Positions 1 through 13,274 are shown, numbered from the stretch's first letter. The stretch is 64,000 nt of DNA from Rotaria macrura (GCA_900239685.1 OENT01000891.1:1-64000); one strand, 5' to 3'. A program made the numbers and translations. The notes: generated from the sequence alone by a model not told the origin.

Positions 1-560
1 CATCTTGGGATATCGAGAGCTTCAATTGCTGAAAGTTTCGGCCTGGTCGGAAATACTTTTGTATATGGTGGGAGATTTCCGGTGGAACTACCCTTATCAA
101 TCAAGATGCTGCTGATCTGGTAATATTTTTTCGACTGCCAAACTAACCCGCCGATGAAGACACTAAATTTTCCAGCTTCACCTCGATTAGCTTGGACACA
201 TAGCTAAGAATTTATCTTATTTTTCTAAAATGTACCACACTCTCATGATAACTCTGATTTCAACTTCAACAAACCCCATGTCACGGAAAGTGTGGTCTTG
301 ATGTAAGCAAGTGCTTTCTAGTAATGGTTAATCCCAAGCAACAAAATGAAAAAAACATAGCAAATGACACAAGTTTTCGCGAACTGGCCGCACACATTGT
401 TCACCCAAAATTGTAGTATGTACTGTTATCTTGTTCTTTCTATGAAAAAACAACGAGTCGTCCGGTTGATTTCGGTATATGCACCTAAAATATAACTCTT
501 ACGGGAGAGATATTAAAGAAATATCAATACACAGACCAAGCGGGCCTAACACAGGTTCTC
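1..560. other. No gene recognised
   Basis: AT-rich sequence without a long open frame or recognisable motif. No P-loop (GxxxxGKS) could be found here that would supply the missing start of the dynamin-like pseudogene downstream. Confidence 0.5.
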
Positions 561-886
561 CGTGTGGGTGTGCGTGTGCGTGTGTGTGACTATCGCTGTC
601 AGTGTATGAGCCTAATGTACATGTGGCTGTGAATGTTCACAAAGAGATACAAACTCGTATCGAAACGCATACTCAATCCTACACCGACACCCAAACCAAA
701 AACATCCACCTCAACCTCCAGCCACACCAAAACCTCCACCCATACTCAATCCTACACCTACACCCACACCAAAAACATCCACCTCAACCTCCAGCCACAC
801 CAAAACCTCCACCCATAACAAGGGCAAAACCTCCACCTCCACCTCCAGCCACACCCACACCCACACCCACACCCACACCCACATCC
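561..886. repeat. CA-rich minisatellite with telomere-like (CCCACA)n
   Basis: A GT-rich tract at 561-588 is followed by two direct copies of a unit of about 73 bp (671-743 and 744-816), which begin with ACTCAATCCTACACC and contain CCACCTCAACCTCCAGCCAC. A partial third copy runs into five to six units of CCCACA at 850-884. On the minus strand this reads (TGTGGG)n, the unit I recall as the bdelloid telomeric repeat. Open frames across it are only low-complexity Pro/Thr translations. Confidence 0.8.
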
Positions 887-896
887 TTCAATATCT

Positions 897-2660
897 AATA
901 GAACTACAAGTGGACGATCCTCGTCTGCGAGATTTGACCGTGGTTGACTTGCCTGGGATTGCACGTAATCCAATTGCCGATCAAAAATAAAATATTCATA
1001 AACAAACAAAAACTTTGATTCGAAAATTTATTGGGCAAGAGAATAGCGTTGTTTTATGTGGCATTCCTGCTAATGTGGATGTTGTAACGGTTGAATCCTC
1101 CATAATAACCCGTGAAGTCAATTCGAGAGGCATACGAACAATCGGCGTTATAACAAAGTCTAATCTTTCTTCCAATCATGATATGTTAATACCGCAGTTG
1201 TTGATGAATCGACCTGACGTACTGCATCTGAAATTAGACTTTATTGCTGTTCGTAATCGTATTACTGAGGAAAACATTTCACTGGAGGATGCCTGTAAAC
1301 GTGAAAAAGAATTTTTCAGCATGCATTTTGCCTCATGTGTTACTGTACATTGCCTTAGTATAGATGCACTTATAAATCGTTTAGCTGTTTATATTCTGAT
1401 CACGTTAAAGAAACATTTCTAAAATTGAGAACTGACGAACAAACGAACTTGAATGAATTTCGCGAATATTTATCAAAGTTTCCTTCTGATTTAGAATCTT
1501 CTTCTGCAAGACCAACCAAATAATAAGAATTGGCTGGTTAGTATGTAGAAAATATTATTAAAGAACATTTCCGAAGCTCAAACGACGGATGGCATACTAG
1601 CTTTGTTAATAGCTTGCACTGCAAATTTCAAAAACGTTTAGGGTATTTTACGAAAGTGCAATAAGGAATTTTATTCAGCAAAATATGTTTCTTGAGTTCA
1701 TGATGCGATGCTGGCATGCTTTGGTAAGCATTTACCGATTTTCCTACCACGTACAGTAATGAAACGCTTCATATGCGAAAAGTTAGATAAACTTTCGCAT
1801 GTAATTGAAGTACTCATCGAAGAAAAATTTTATTTGATATCGACACTACTATTGCATAATGATAAACATGCTTTTCATGGAGATATTTTGCTATTAAAAT
1901 TGTTATCGACATTTCATGTTGCTGTTTCTATATACTTGAAAAAAAAAAGAAACAGGCAGTGTGCAAGAGATAGCAAGAAATAATTCGACTAGAAAAGCAT
2001 GACCCATATACTATGAATCATTAGTACATGTACAATGTAAGATCAATCAGTTCAATGAGTATAATGAAAAGCGTAAACTTAGCATAAAAAATGAGTCGAC
2101 TTGTTTCTCTACAATGATTGATGATGACAATGATGATAAATCAGTTTTTGATCCCATTTCAAATGATAATCAAGCAGTAGAAGACAGGATAGTTAGTATT
2201 TATATGTATTGGAACTTGTTAATAAACGATTCATCGACGATGCAACTTAGTCTCTACGAGCAGGATGCGGTTTTGACACTTGTGATGGTATACAGAACGT
2301 TTGAGATAGATTCCAATAGAACAACCTGGCTTTGTCGATGGATGTGTGGTAGAGGATACGTTTGTTCGTGCTAAGCGACAGCAACTTCAACAAATAAAAG
2401 AGCTCTTGGAGAATGTTGATGCTATACTTGGCGACAGTTGAATTTTCCTTGATGACAATAATACTCTTCCTAGTGACTCATTTTCAATGGAATCTATGCC
2501 ACCAATGACTTAAGATAAACTGGCAGAAAATTTTACCTTCATTAATTTCAATGATACTGTTGGGCCTTCAACACTTGCACCGAGTCGTAATATTGAACAA
2601 ACGGCTCCAGTCGACTCTACCATCAACTTCACTTTACAAACGGTCACCAAACGTAAATGA
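897..2660 (+). pseudogene. Decayed dynamin/Mx-like large GTPase
   Basis: Successive frames recover pieces of a dynamin-superfamily GTPase. The switch-II/G3 segment is RDLTVVDLPGIARNPIADQ near 920-988 (DxxG motif). Next comes a long frame at 1015-1422 with a degraded G4 motif (TKSN where the family has TKPD). A stalk-like piece follows at 1708-1983 (FLPRTVMKRFICEKLDKLS), and helical tail pieces lie at 2330-2450 (RAKRQQLQQIKELLENVDAI) and 2455-2660. The G1 P-loop is absent; telomere-like minisatellite lies where the upstream part should be. Several frameshifts (near 988, 1420, 1700, 2000) and stops separate the pieces, so no functional protein is expected. Family knowledge: Mx/dynamin proteins are membrane-remodelling or antiviral GTPases that oligomerise through the stalk. 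Introns might explain one or two breaks but not the in-frame stop codons (for example TGA after ILGDS, and TAA near 2512). Confidence 0.75.
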
Positions 2661-4417
2661 AAGGAATGATTCTTCAGACATGTTTGCAACAGAAAACGTC
2701 ATGGAATGAATATTAAAGTTGAGTTAAAAAGACTTAGGTTTACGAGAAGTAGAGTTGCACACAATTATTACGAAAAGATAGGGTATGACTTTTAAAATAA
2801 ATAGCTGGAAGAGTGGGCTTATAGATATTCATATTTGATCATATCCCAAACCAAAAATAATTGCTCGATGCTAAGATTCGAAAAAGAATTGATATGTGCC
2901 ACTGCCATTATTTAGCTTCAACATGGATCATAAAATTATTATTTAGAATTTTTTTTCTGTGGAGTCATACTGTAAACGTTGAAATTGGTAGAATTTGCGT
3001 AAGTAACACGATTTCGGTGCCAAAAAGTTATATTTCGTGGTTCTCATGTGAACAATTTAAAATCGGACGTGTTAACGTTTCGAAAGTGCTTCAATTCAAT
3101 CCATATTTCAATCGATTCCGTCTTTTTATACTATAAAGGGGTGTGAGTATTGATCAAACTTGAAACGCATTAACGTTTTTCGAAAAGGGTTGTACCGAGG
3201 AGTTGAAAATCTTGATTCAACTGACATAATACCGAAAAAAACTCGGTCAGTTCGATGCCAGAAATCAATAGCGCAACATCGATAAGATTAAAATTTTCAA
3301 TTGAAATAAGTAGTTTTTCTGAGAAAAGATTAGTTAACACAGTTCCATGGAAATTTGCAATGTATAACTCTTATAACTATTAGTGCTTTTAATAGCAACC
3401 CCTATTATTTTATTCTACAACATTTGATAAGTGCTAATTCTTAGAACTCAAAAAGAAGTCTTTCAAAAAGCAACTAATTCATCGGAGCTGATATTAAAAA
3501 ATAACTTTCTCGTGTTTTAACTGATTTTCTTCAATAAAGATAACGCTCCTGTGCAAAAATTTGTTATCTTAATACTTTCTTGATTTGAAACCATTATTAA
3601 ATAGAATTGAAAGACTTCGAAATCCACATTAGGCTACCACTTTGTTATAGATATAAAATCCAAATAGACTAGAAAAGTGTTTTAGATCAATTTTGAACAC
3701 ACGTGTTCATGAACCTTTACTTAAAGGTTTGAAATGATCGTCATGTAATGTTTAGTTTGGTGAATCTTATAGAAATGTTATATAAAAATCAGTAAAACTG
3801 AAACATGTGTGGAAAACAGTATCCGTTCATATTCACACATTCAACAATTAACCTGAAACGGTTCAGTTATTGCAGACCCACCAATTTAACCGTATGATGA
3901 CCATGAAACGAGAACGTGTTCAATTGTGAGTTCAACACATTGCACAGACATAGAAAAACTCTTTGTTAGCTCGACTGAAATAATATTGACTTTTTCGATC
4001 CAGTACAAACTCAATCTGAAAGATTTCTTGTTGAGTAGTTTTAAAATATCAAAATTTTAAAAACTACGCAGGTTGATGATTTTTATATTTTTAAAAGAGA
4101 ATATAAGATTATTCAATAGATATATAAGAAAAATGTTCGCTTCATCTTTCGACATATTCTAAGAAGCCATTCATAGATGATGTGCAAAATTCAGAAAGAT
4201 TTTCGTTCAATATATTCTTCATAATTTGCAATAGATAGAAAATGCTAGATTCAAAGTTTCAATGAGCATGTTTGTGAACATGATCTTTTATTTGCTATTA
4301 AAAATAACAACTGGATTAATGTATTGTAGATTATCTTTATGCTTGAAAATAAGTAAAAGAATAAAAAATTTGTGTCGAGACAAGTTAGAAAAAATTCCTT
4401 ATGAATAGGTTCGAATA
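2661..4417. other. Intergenic, nothing recognised
   Basis: AT-rich, with short open frames only (for example 2861-3136) that show no family motif. No repeats or stems stood out. Confidence 0.5.
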
Positions 4418-7400
4418 TTATTTGTAATGAATAAGATATTTTGCGTAAACTTGTGCATCCCGATATACAACATAGATGGAAGAGCTATTAGTCGTTGAAT
4501 GATATCCATTTGGACACACTTGCATACTCGAATTGCCGCAAGTAGATTTTCCGACCAAAACAGAACAAACAAACATAGTGCACTCACTGGTCTTCGAATG
4601 AACTGTGGTGTACCCGTGACTCTCACTTGCTTTGGCTGAGAAGTAAACACCACGACCGTAAACTGTGCCTGAAAAAGGAAAATAGTTTCTAATAGTGAGT
4701 AAAGTCTCATGTCACGTCGAATGACGTATCTTACCATGAACTTCGCCAGCTCTGCTGCGATCAAAGCCATGCTCGATGATAGACTGAAGCTTTTCATCAT
4801 CGTTGCGACACCCATGGTACAAAGTCTGTTCAGTATCTTGCTGCAATATATCGTAGAAGTGTTGTTTCTCTATTTGATATTGACGATATAATCGATCGTT
4901 CTGAATTCTTTCGATACGAATTCTGCCCTTAGTTTTAGCTGCTGGCATTGTCCGTTGAAAGTCACATAATACAGTGCGATATTCCTCAGATGATGTAGAA
5001 ACATCTATCCGCAACGGATATTTACCATCAATAATTTGCCAGTCGGGAATCAATACATCAGTACATGCTAAGAGCTCTGTAAAACATTCTTTTGGTTTTA
5101 CATATTGACTGAATACATCAAAAATAGCTTTTTTATCAGTTTCTATGACGAATGAAATACGTTTTTTGCTTGATGTATCCAACTGAATTTGCTGTTTAGC
5201 TTCTGATACCATTGCCGCGGCCACTGTTTTAACATTGCGATTGAATCCACCACAACCTATAAAATGAACTTGGTAGATTAGATCTTAAATCGAGTTCTCG
5301 TTATTCTAAATTCTAGTATACACCATATGAGTGACTACATTTTCATAGACCTCGACATACTTAGTTTAAAGAATCTTCTCCAGAAGAACAGAAAAGTTGA
5401 ACAGGTTTAATTTCTCTGTGAGTCACTGTGTACCACGATTAGAAACACCCATCGAGAGATTTTCACAAGGGGGAAACGGCGAATTTTTGGGATTGCCAAT
5501 CCCAAAGCAATCCCGAAAATCCCAATAGCCACCAGCAATTTCCTCTCGTAAATGAAGGAATTTCGAGCGGAAATTTTTATCATATGTAGACCTCGTGGTA
5601 CTTAAAATATCCTAAAAGTTCAAATGTAAACGGATGTTTCCTTTTTAAGATAATCAACTTTCAAGAAAAAAAGATTTTCTGACCGTGCTATGAAATATGT
5701 GTATTGCTTGCGATCACACTATCTTCAGGAGAACACATCCGTTTACGCTGAAACTTTTAGAACATTCTAAGAACCACAAGAACTACATATGATAAACATT
5801 TCAGCTCGAAATTCCTTCATTTTCACGAGGAGACTGCTGGTGAATTTTGGGATTGTCAAAATCCGAAAATCCAAAAGAAATCCAAACAATCCAAAGAAAA
5901 TCCAAAAATCCAAAAATCCAAAAAAAATCCGAAATCTGCCGATTCCGCCTTGGATTTTCAGGTCTTTTCTATGGATTATTCTGCGGACAAACGATAGAAA
6001 ACTGGGCCCTAAAAAATGTGCGATCAAATTCCAAATTATTAGAAAAGTAGAAAATAATGAAACAAAAATGTGAAAATGAGTTTATATAATCTTGGTAGTC
6101 TTATTACTTCGAAGGTAATTATCTAACTAATTAAGTAGTGATGTCATAAGTACATCGGTAGAGTGTAACCCCTAAATACAGTTGGATTCACTCTCAGCAC
6201 TTTTTGCCTACGTTTTGAACACTCTAGCTAACCTGAACATCACTTTCACTAATGTTCGCAACTTTTACATCTTATCGTCCAACAATAACACGATTCCAGA
6301 AACAAGATATTAGAGAGGATAAACGCTGAATCAGATGACGTGTTCACTTAATTCCATGAGAACTGATGCTGAATTCAGAAGAATATCTTTCGAGTGCACC
6401 ATGGGTTCAGACATTATGAACGTAAAGATGATGGCGTTGAGGATTGAAGATTAATTTGTTTTACTTGTAAGTAAAGTTTTGCATTGAATATCCATGTGGG
6501 ATTCATGCGAGGGTTTGGATTACTTTTTTATTGTCGCCTCAAACCTACTGGTTTCTAAAAGTTCAATATTCTTCACTCAAAATTTGTTGGGATATACACA
6601 GTCGATTGGCTCATTCTTTTGATCGAAACAATCGGGCCTTGATGCCTAACTTTGGGGGTCATTTTCAAGCAAAATCTCTTATCCGTCAGTTGAACTCTCA
6701 GAAAGAAGTGAACAGTATCCTGGTACTATAAAGGCACGGTAACAACTGCGTAGATATTGTGTTCACTGTGTTTTCATGAGGAAGACATACATTGTCAATT
6801 CTTGATTCTCAGTTTTTTGAATGGGTTAAGTCCCTCAATTTTCTATTGAACAGGCTCGGGATTAATCTTGCAAAAACTGAAGAGAACTGGAGGAGCAAGT
6901 CCACCTGTGAGACATATACTGATACCAGAGAATATGACCCTAGCTGACGTTTTTCTTTTTAATGAAATAATCCGAAAGACAAGATAGAGGCCTGTGAAAA
7001 TGTATTCGCTCATCTGGTCTGTAATAGGCCTCAATGTAGAGTGGGTTCGATTTCGACTTTTACGTGGTATAGTACTTGGTAGAAATGATTGTTTTCGTAC
7101 GCTGGAAGAGGTCTACCGAAAATCTTCCCTGATTGGCTTCTTGCACGATAGAGAGTATCGCCTTTTAGCTTCTTTCAAACTTTACAAAAACGATGCCCGT
7201 TTTTTGCTAGAGAAGAAGTCGATTCAGGGGCTTATTTGAAAAGCACTTTGCGTAAAGGAAAGAATAAAAAATCGAAAAATGATTGAGGATTGCAATAGAT
7301 TTCTTGTCCAGATTCATAGCTGTTGGCGTACCGACTGCTGGAAAAGCTATTGTGCTGCAGTTTGCAAGTACAGCTTCCTGTAAGCTTGTTTGAACAAATT

Positions 7401-7599
7401 GTCGAATAGAATTTTCTATCTCGAACCCATTGAACGAATCGGACTTCCATGGACTAAAAATTATTCTTTTACATGGTAACCGGCCAGCTGCTGTTGACAT
7501 ACAACCTAGCTTATCCACATCCTTGGAATCTACTCCAGATGCATCCAGTACACGTTTCATAAGTGTATCGGATGTTGAGCAAACCACAATGGCATCAAC
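4418..7599 (-). CDS. Macrodomain-PARP (mono-ADP-ribosyltransferase), 3' part
   Basis: Three exons read in phase: 7599-7332, 5256-4735 and 4668-4418 (347 codons with stop). The first exon and the start of the second encode the C-terminal half of a macro domain (ADP-ribose-binding fold). They run from VDAIVVCSTSD through LPCKRIIF to the loop AFPAV|GCGGF, which is rebuilt exactly across the intron. The rest is a PARP catalytic domain: RIRIERIQNDRLYRQYQIEK, then LYHGC (NAD-binding His), then GRGVYFSAKAS (Tyr of the triad), ending QVYAKYLIHYK and a stop. No Glu is seen at the third catalytic position, as in the mono-ART subgroup of PARP10/14 type; that activity is inferred. Introns: 5257-7331 (2,075 bp, GT...AG) and 4669-4734 (66 bp). 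The first exon shown starts after a splice acceptor, so the 5' end of the gene is missing. No homologous exon was found up to the next gene, so it is truncated or has a distant 5' exon. Confidence 0.85.
5529..5841. mobile_element. Foldback/MITE-like inverted repeat in PARP intron
   Basis: Arms 5529-5637 and 5734-5841 are imperfect inverted copies. For example, CATATGTAGACCTCGTGGTA on the left pairs with ACCACAAGAACTACATATG on the right, and CGGATGT with ACATCCG. The spacer is about 96 bp. Both sides are bordered by GAATTTTTGGGATTG-like sequence (5490 and 5840), and a short AATCC-type repeat follows at 5860-5935. No coding capacity. Inferred to be a non-autonomous element, which helps explain the unusually long intron. 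Confidence 0.7.
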
Positions 7600-8068
7600 C
7601 TAAATAGATTATTTCTAATTTTATCCGTTGATTAGCTGGGATAGTCAAATCTGTTAACAAAATTTCCACCAAATGAAAATGGGACAAAAAATGTGACGAA
7701 TATATATCGACATGAAAGTTCATGCTATATTCATGACAATGCGCAAGAATGTCAAGGCAGAATCATCCTCAAACGTTTGCATTCATCTATTATACGAGCT
7801 TAAACCCAGGACCATCATAGAAAAAACGCTAGATGGATTTCAGAATCTCACGTTAACTTTGAATCGAAACTCGGCATTTTTAGTTCTAAACACAAAACAG
7901 CATGACCTCGAAAACTTGAATCTTGTGCACAAAAACGTCAAAACTCCGTGGGTCTAGAAAACCATATCCCAGTGTCCTAGAAACTAAAAGCGGACATCTC
8001 TAAAAGCTTGAGCAAATGAAGAATTACTCCGTGGACCAAAAACTAAAATGTACTTGTTAAAACATCTA
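7600..8068. other. Gap between PARP and FN3 genes
   Basis: No exon with macrodomain similarity was found upstream of the acceptor at 7600-7601. The + open frame at 7712-7957 shows no recognisable motif. Confidence 0.4.
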
Positions 8069-11000
8069 TCATCCTCTGAAAACGGTGGTTTTCCCTGTTC
8101 CCTGTATGTAGCTGAACACTCCTACACAGACGTATTTCAAAAGCACAAGAGCTCCGTTGCTTGCCTTCTCGGTAAGTAGATTACCGAACCGGATATCAAT
8201 CGAGCCGAAATCATCCTTCTGATCGTCGTCAGATATGATGGAGACTTGAGCGTAGTTGGATGCCATACTTTCAGTTTTGTCGTCAGTGGCGAAAATTGCA
8301 TAAGTGTATGGCATGTTAGAATCATCAGGTTCTTGATACTGAAATGTAGTGATGGATGCATTAGGAAGCCGTCCAATCGTTGTTGAATGGCCTGTATTGT
8401 CCTTGCGTTCAACACGATAACCTGTCGCTGCTACAACACCAGTCCAAGACAATGTAATAGTATTGTGTCCATATAGCGCTTTAGCGCACAGATTGGTAGG
8501 TGAGGGCAGTAATGCTTTTCCGCGTACCGATTTTGAGTAAGAGCTAACACCGACAGCATCAACTGATGCAATTGTATAATCATACGAGATACCATTCGGT
8601 GCGCTCGAGTCCGTGTATGTACTAATGGTTGAATCCGTGATGGTGGCTATTAGAAATTTTGAATATTTATTGTTCAGAGTGTTCTGGTATTCACTGATGG
8701 GAGATTTATTGGACTGAATTATGGTTTCAGATACTGGTCGACTTTTTGATGTGGATAGATGAGTGAAGTCTCTTGCTTCTGTATGCTGCATCCTCGATTT
8801 CTCATGCATTTTGGCAACAGCTGACGAAGGGACTTGAAACTTCTTTCTTTTTGGAGACGCATTGGTTAGTTCAGATGTCCGATTAAAATCAGGCGAGTCT
8901 TGATTCTCTTGTACAGAACTATCAAGAAATGTACCAAGACCCGAAGTCATCGAAGCATCATCAGCTGGGATTCGATAAATCTTGTATCCAACACAATTTG
9001 AAACAAGAGCCCAAGTCAATATAATTGTACTACTAGTATCTTTCGGAATGATAGTTTCGAATCTTTTTGGCGAAGGAGACCGAGAGCATTGGACAGTAAC
9101 AGCAGTGGAATGACCACTTTCGCCAGCTTGATCGAGGGAGATTATTACATATGTATAGGTTGCACCGAATAAGACTGAAGTGTCTTCGAATTTCGTGTTT
9201 GAAGGATCATTCAATCTTCCTATAGTCGAGAATGAACCATTTGGTGAGTTGGTCGCTCGTTGAACAGTATACCCTTCACTTTTAAGGACCGGATTCCATC
9301 GCAGTGAAACGAAGTTGATATCCTGATTTTCAAATGATGCAATGACATCAGTGGGTGGCGGAGAACGGACAAAGATGCCAACTGGGCTTGGCTGATAACT
9401 TTCCCCAGCTTCATCGAGGGAAGCCACAGTGTAATAATTATTTGCACCAAAAATAAATGAAGAATCATCGATATTTGTAATTAAAGGATCATCCAATGTC
9501 TTGACGATGGAAAATTTACCTCTGGAGGAATTTATTGTTCGTTTTACAATGTAGCCTTTACTAACCGATACGCCTTTCCACTGTATAGTGATGGAGCCAC
9601 TGATTTGTTTGGAATAAGAAACAGTCAAATCTGTGGGCACTGGAGCCCAAGAACAAATAACACTAACTGGATCTGACTGATTACTTTCGCCAGCTCCATC
9701 AATGGAAGTTATGCTGTAATAATATTTGGTACCGGATTTGAATGAAATGTCTTCGGTTTTGGCGATTGAAGGATCACTTATGGTTTTTATGGTTGAGAAT
9801 CTGGCGCTGGATGAGCCTGTGGCTCGCTTTATGATATAGCCTTTACCGTTCTTCAATGGGGTCCACTGCAAGGTGATGGATTTTACTAGGCGATTAGCGT
9901 ATACGGCGATGAAGTCTATAGGTGCAGGAGCACGAAGATAAATTTCTACTGAATTCGATTGATCACTTTCACCAGTGTGATCAACCGCGACGATTATGTA
10001 ACAGTATGAGACACCGAATAAAAATGAAGTATCTTCTGTGTTCGTAGTTAAAGGGTCGTCGAGTTCTTGAATAGTCAAATATGACAGACTTGGTGGATTA
10101 CCAAAGACTTTTAGCCAACTAAAGAAAACATGTAAGTGAATATTGCAAGGAGGAAGCATCCTTTAAAAATCTTGCTATTTACTCATTACTCGACAGAACT
10201 ATGTATAACTATATAGAAATCTCGAACTATATGACCGTTCGACTCTCACGAGGAATACCAAGAAAGTCAATGGCAACGGTTCATCTTCTATTTTTTACAA
10301 TAGCCCTAATAGTAGAGTCAGTGTTGATCGATTAGTTTTACATAGCTAAAGTTTCTAATATACAGAGTTGAATACTTTTATCAATCTTTTGTTGAAATTA
10401 ACATCAATGTATCTACTGTGTACGTAAATGCTGATGTGTTATATACTACAACAGGAGCTCTTGGTGAATAGATGAAAGTGATGTTTCTGTTCATCAAATA
10501 AGTATCGAGTACAATTGCTTTGACACATGTTTTAACTAAAAATGAATTTTTAAAGCTTCTTAAGAGTTTGACAAAGCGTTAGACTCAACAACGGTCAATT
10601 TTCTGTTATTGCAGAGGAACTTATCTACTTCCGAGAAAAAAATTAGAAAGTTCTTATGGAGTAAGCCATGCAGATTCTAAAATGAGAGATATTGTTCTAT
10701 CGCTCGTTACGAAAAGCCTTTTTACGAACAATTTTCTGTTTGAAAATGTATACATATCTTCTTAACTAAGTGTTTTCTAAAAGCGCGTGTTCAGTGTATT
10801 CGATGAGCACATTTAAGTGCAGCTTCAAGCAAGATAAAGGTTTCAAAAAGCGATTTTGCTTTCATGCTTGACACGTTCACTCAAATAAAATAAAGATGTA
10901 GATCTTCTATAACAAGCAAGCATTACGCTTTTTATGTTTTGAATGTTCTTTTCTATAAAAGAAGTACTTTGAGAAATATTCACAACACATTTAGAGTCAG

Positions 11001-13064
11001 TACAATGGTTAAATAATTTTTAATTGAAAAAATAAAGAAAATCGCGACTAACATTTACGGTAACGGAATCTTCCTCTTGTGCAATACATGTATAGAAGAG
11101 CTTTTTGTGTGAATCCTGCTGATTCTTGCATCAGCTTTTTCTTATTAGGCATACTGTAAGTTCATATTCTCTTGAAGTAACTGCATTTTAAATGGAAAAA
11201 AAGCCATGTCAACGTAGTCTGGAGTAATTGCACCTGTGCAATAGACCAGCATGAATTCTAACGCAACTGCAAAAGCATTGTCCAGTTAAAAAATAATCAA
11301 TGGTCATTTACTAGGCCTTAGTAAAATAGCAGTTGATCTTTCCCGGTCACTTCAGATAACTTTATATTGATCGTGTATATTCGTGTGACTCTTATTGGTA
11401 CAGTGTTTTAGACATCGCCTCTGTTTACCTCTTTAGTGTTCTGAACAGATAGCTAACTATTTTCTGAGAATCGTATGCTATGGTTGTTGTTCAGCTTGTC
11501 TAAATGTTTCTCTCAATTCTTATTAGTTTCTACAGTGTTAATGATGGTTTTTACTTGCTTTTTAGGTAGGTGAGGATATAATTTTTTCTCGATAGTGATC
11601 CATGACGTCGATCCGAAATTAAGAAGAAGCACTAAAAAAGCTAAGGATTACTTGAACCCTCACACAATGTTCACAAATTCAACGGGGAGTATGTGTTCAT
11701 CCTTACCTTTTCATAGTTCCAGGGTCCTTGGACTTTTTCGCTCGTTTAACAATATAGCCATTACAGTTAGTTATTGGTTTCCACTTTAGAATGACAGAGC
11801 TGTTAGCACTGTCTATTTGAGAAACAGTGAGATCTGTTGGTGCAGGAACCCGAGGACAAGCAACGGTAACTGGTTCGGACGCATCACTTTCACCGAATGC
11901 ATCGACGGAAGTAATTGTGTAATAATAAGTGGAACCAAATATGAATGAAGTATCTTCGGTGTCAATTATTGAAGGATCATATATTCTTTTGATAGTAGAG
12001 AACGAGTTGCCAGATAAACTCGTTGCTCTTTTTACGACATACCCTTTACCATTCTTTACTGGTTTCCATTTCAAGGAAATGAAACAAAGTTTGTGCTCAT
12101 ATGAAGCAGTAAGATTCACAGGTGCAGGAGCACGAGGATATATGGCGACTGAATTGGATTCGTCACTATGACCAGCTTTGTCAATTGAAGTCACTGTATA
12201 GTAATATTTGATGCCAAATTGGAACGAAGTATCACGGATTTCTGTGATTAATGGATTATTCAAGATTCCGATAGTAAAAAATTCTGTATCTTGCAAATTT
12301 GTTCTCCTTTTAACTATGTATCCTTCAACCTTTTGTATCCGCATCCATCGCAGAGAAAGGAAACTATCGACGCCATTCACAAGCGATAGAACAACATCGG
12401 TGGGTGCAGGAGCACGAGGAAAGATTACAGCTTCACTTGAGGTACCACTTTCACCAGATTGATCAATCGAGGTGACTGTGTAACTATATTGGACACCAAA
12501 TACGAAAGAACTATCTTTCGTGGTTGTAATTGATGAATTATTCAATGTCGCGATGGTGAATATACTATTTTGTATGATAGTGGCACGTTTCACAACATAT
12601 CCATCGCAATTCATCACTGGATTCCAGTGCAACAAAATGAGGCTTCTGGTGTGATTGTATGAAACAGTGAGATTTGTGGGTGATGAAGCACGAGAACATC
12701 CTTGGATAGTGTGTGACTTAAAACTTGATCCAAATGAATTCTTTGCCACAACGTACATTTCGTAGGGAACACCGTTTTTTATATTGATACTGCATGCGTT
12801 CTTATGCAATACTAGTATTGAATGCCACTTAGAAGTTATGTGGCTTATTGATCGATAATAGACTCGATATGTTTGAGTCTTAGACGAGCTGCTCCACTTG
12901 AGGATGACTTGAGCGTCTTCCCACTGACAAATAAAATGGGAAAGCTCTGCAGGGCAGAGCAATATTTTATATATGGCAAAAGAAACCACAAGAAGAGCGG
13001 GCCAGCCTGATAGAGACCATAAAGTACTGAAGAAATAAATTGTTGCACTCTCGATAGTAGGCAT
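8069..13064 (-). CDS. Fibronectin type III repeat protein, membrane or secreted
   Basis: Two exons, 13064-11707 and 10118-8069, joined by a phase-2 intron (GTAAGG...TTTAG, 1,588 bp). They give 1,136 codons including the stop. The N-terminus has a hydrophobic stretch at about residues 9-36 (SLSGWPALLVVSFAIYKILL), a signal anchor or signal peptide. About ten FN3 domains follow. Each carries the pattern LxWxPVxNxxGYxVKRAT ... DTSFxFGxxYYYTVTSIDxAGES and is linked by RAPAPT-type sequences. The fifth domain is split by the intron, and the join restores its pattern. The ninth domain holds a long Ser/Lys-rich insertion (about 8650-8930). FN3 arrays mediate protein-protein adhesion; the partner is unknown. 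The start is the first Met before the hydrophobic segment. The last residues lie outside FN3 homology, so the true C-terminus is less certain. No catalytic domain is seen. Confidence 0.8.
10119..11706 (-). other. Long intron of the FN3 gene
   Basis: 1,588 bp between donor AAAAG|GTAAGG and acceptor TTTCTTTAG|TTGG (minus strand). It is far longer than the 50-70 bp introns typical of this window. Short open frames only; no transposon ends could be identified. Confidence 0.7.
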
Positions 13065-13274
13065 CAGGCTGATTTTATTTTATTTCCAAAGACCTGTTAG
13101 CAAGCTTTGTTGGCAGATTTTCTAGTCAAAAACGAAAAAAGTTACAAAATATCACATTACAAAATAATTTAACTCGGATTGTGAGGACAATTCTCAAACT
13201 TGTATGTTGGTAAAAAGAAGTGACGCCAACGAGCATTGTGAATCTTGCGTAAGAGACATGAAAGAGAGTGCACA

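Noticed and set aside
602-898. Open frames of about 60-98 codons rich in Pro/Thr/His
   Set aside because: They are translations of the CA-rich minisatellite and (CCCACA)n tract. No coding signal remains outside the repeat.
4399-4815. A 138-codon minus frame overlapping the PARP end
   Set aside because: It is a frame shadow running through the PARP intron; the spliced PARP reading explains the region.
8069-8120. Walker-A-like GTGKTT at the C-terminus of the FN3 protein
   Set aside because: It lies in the last ten residues with no following NTPase domain; chance resemblance.
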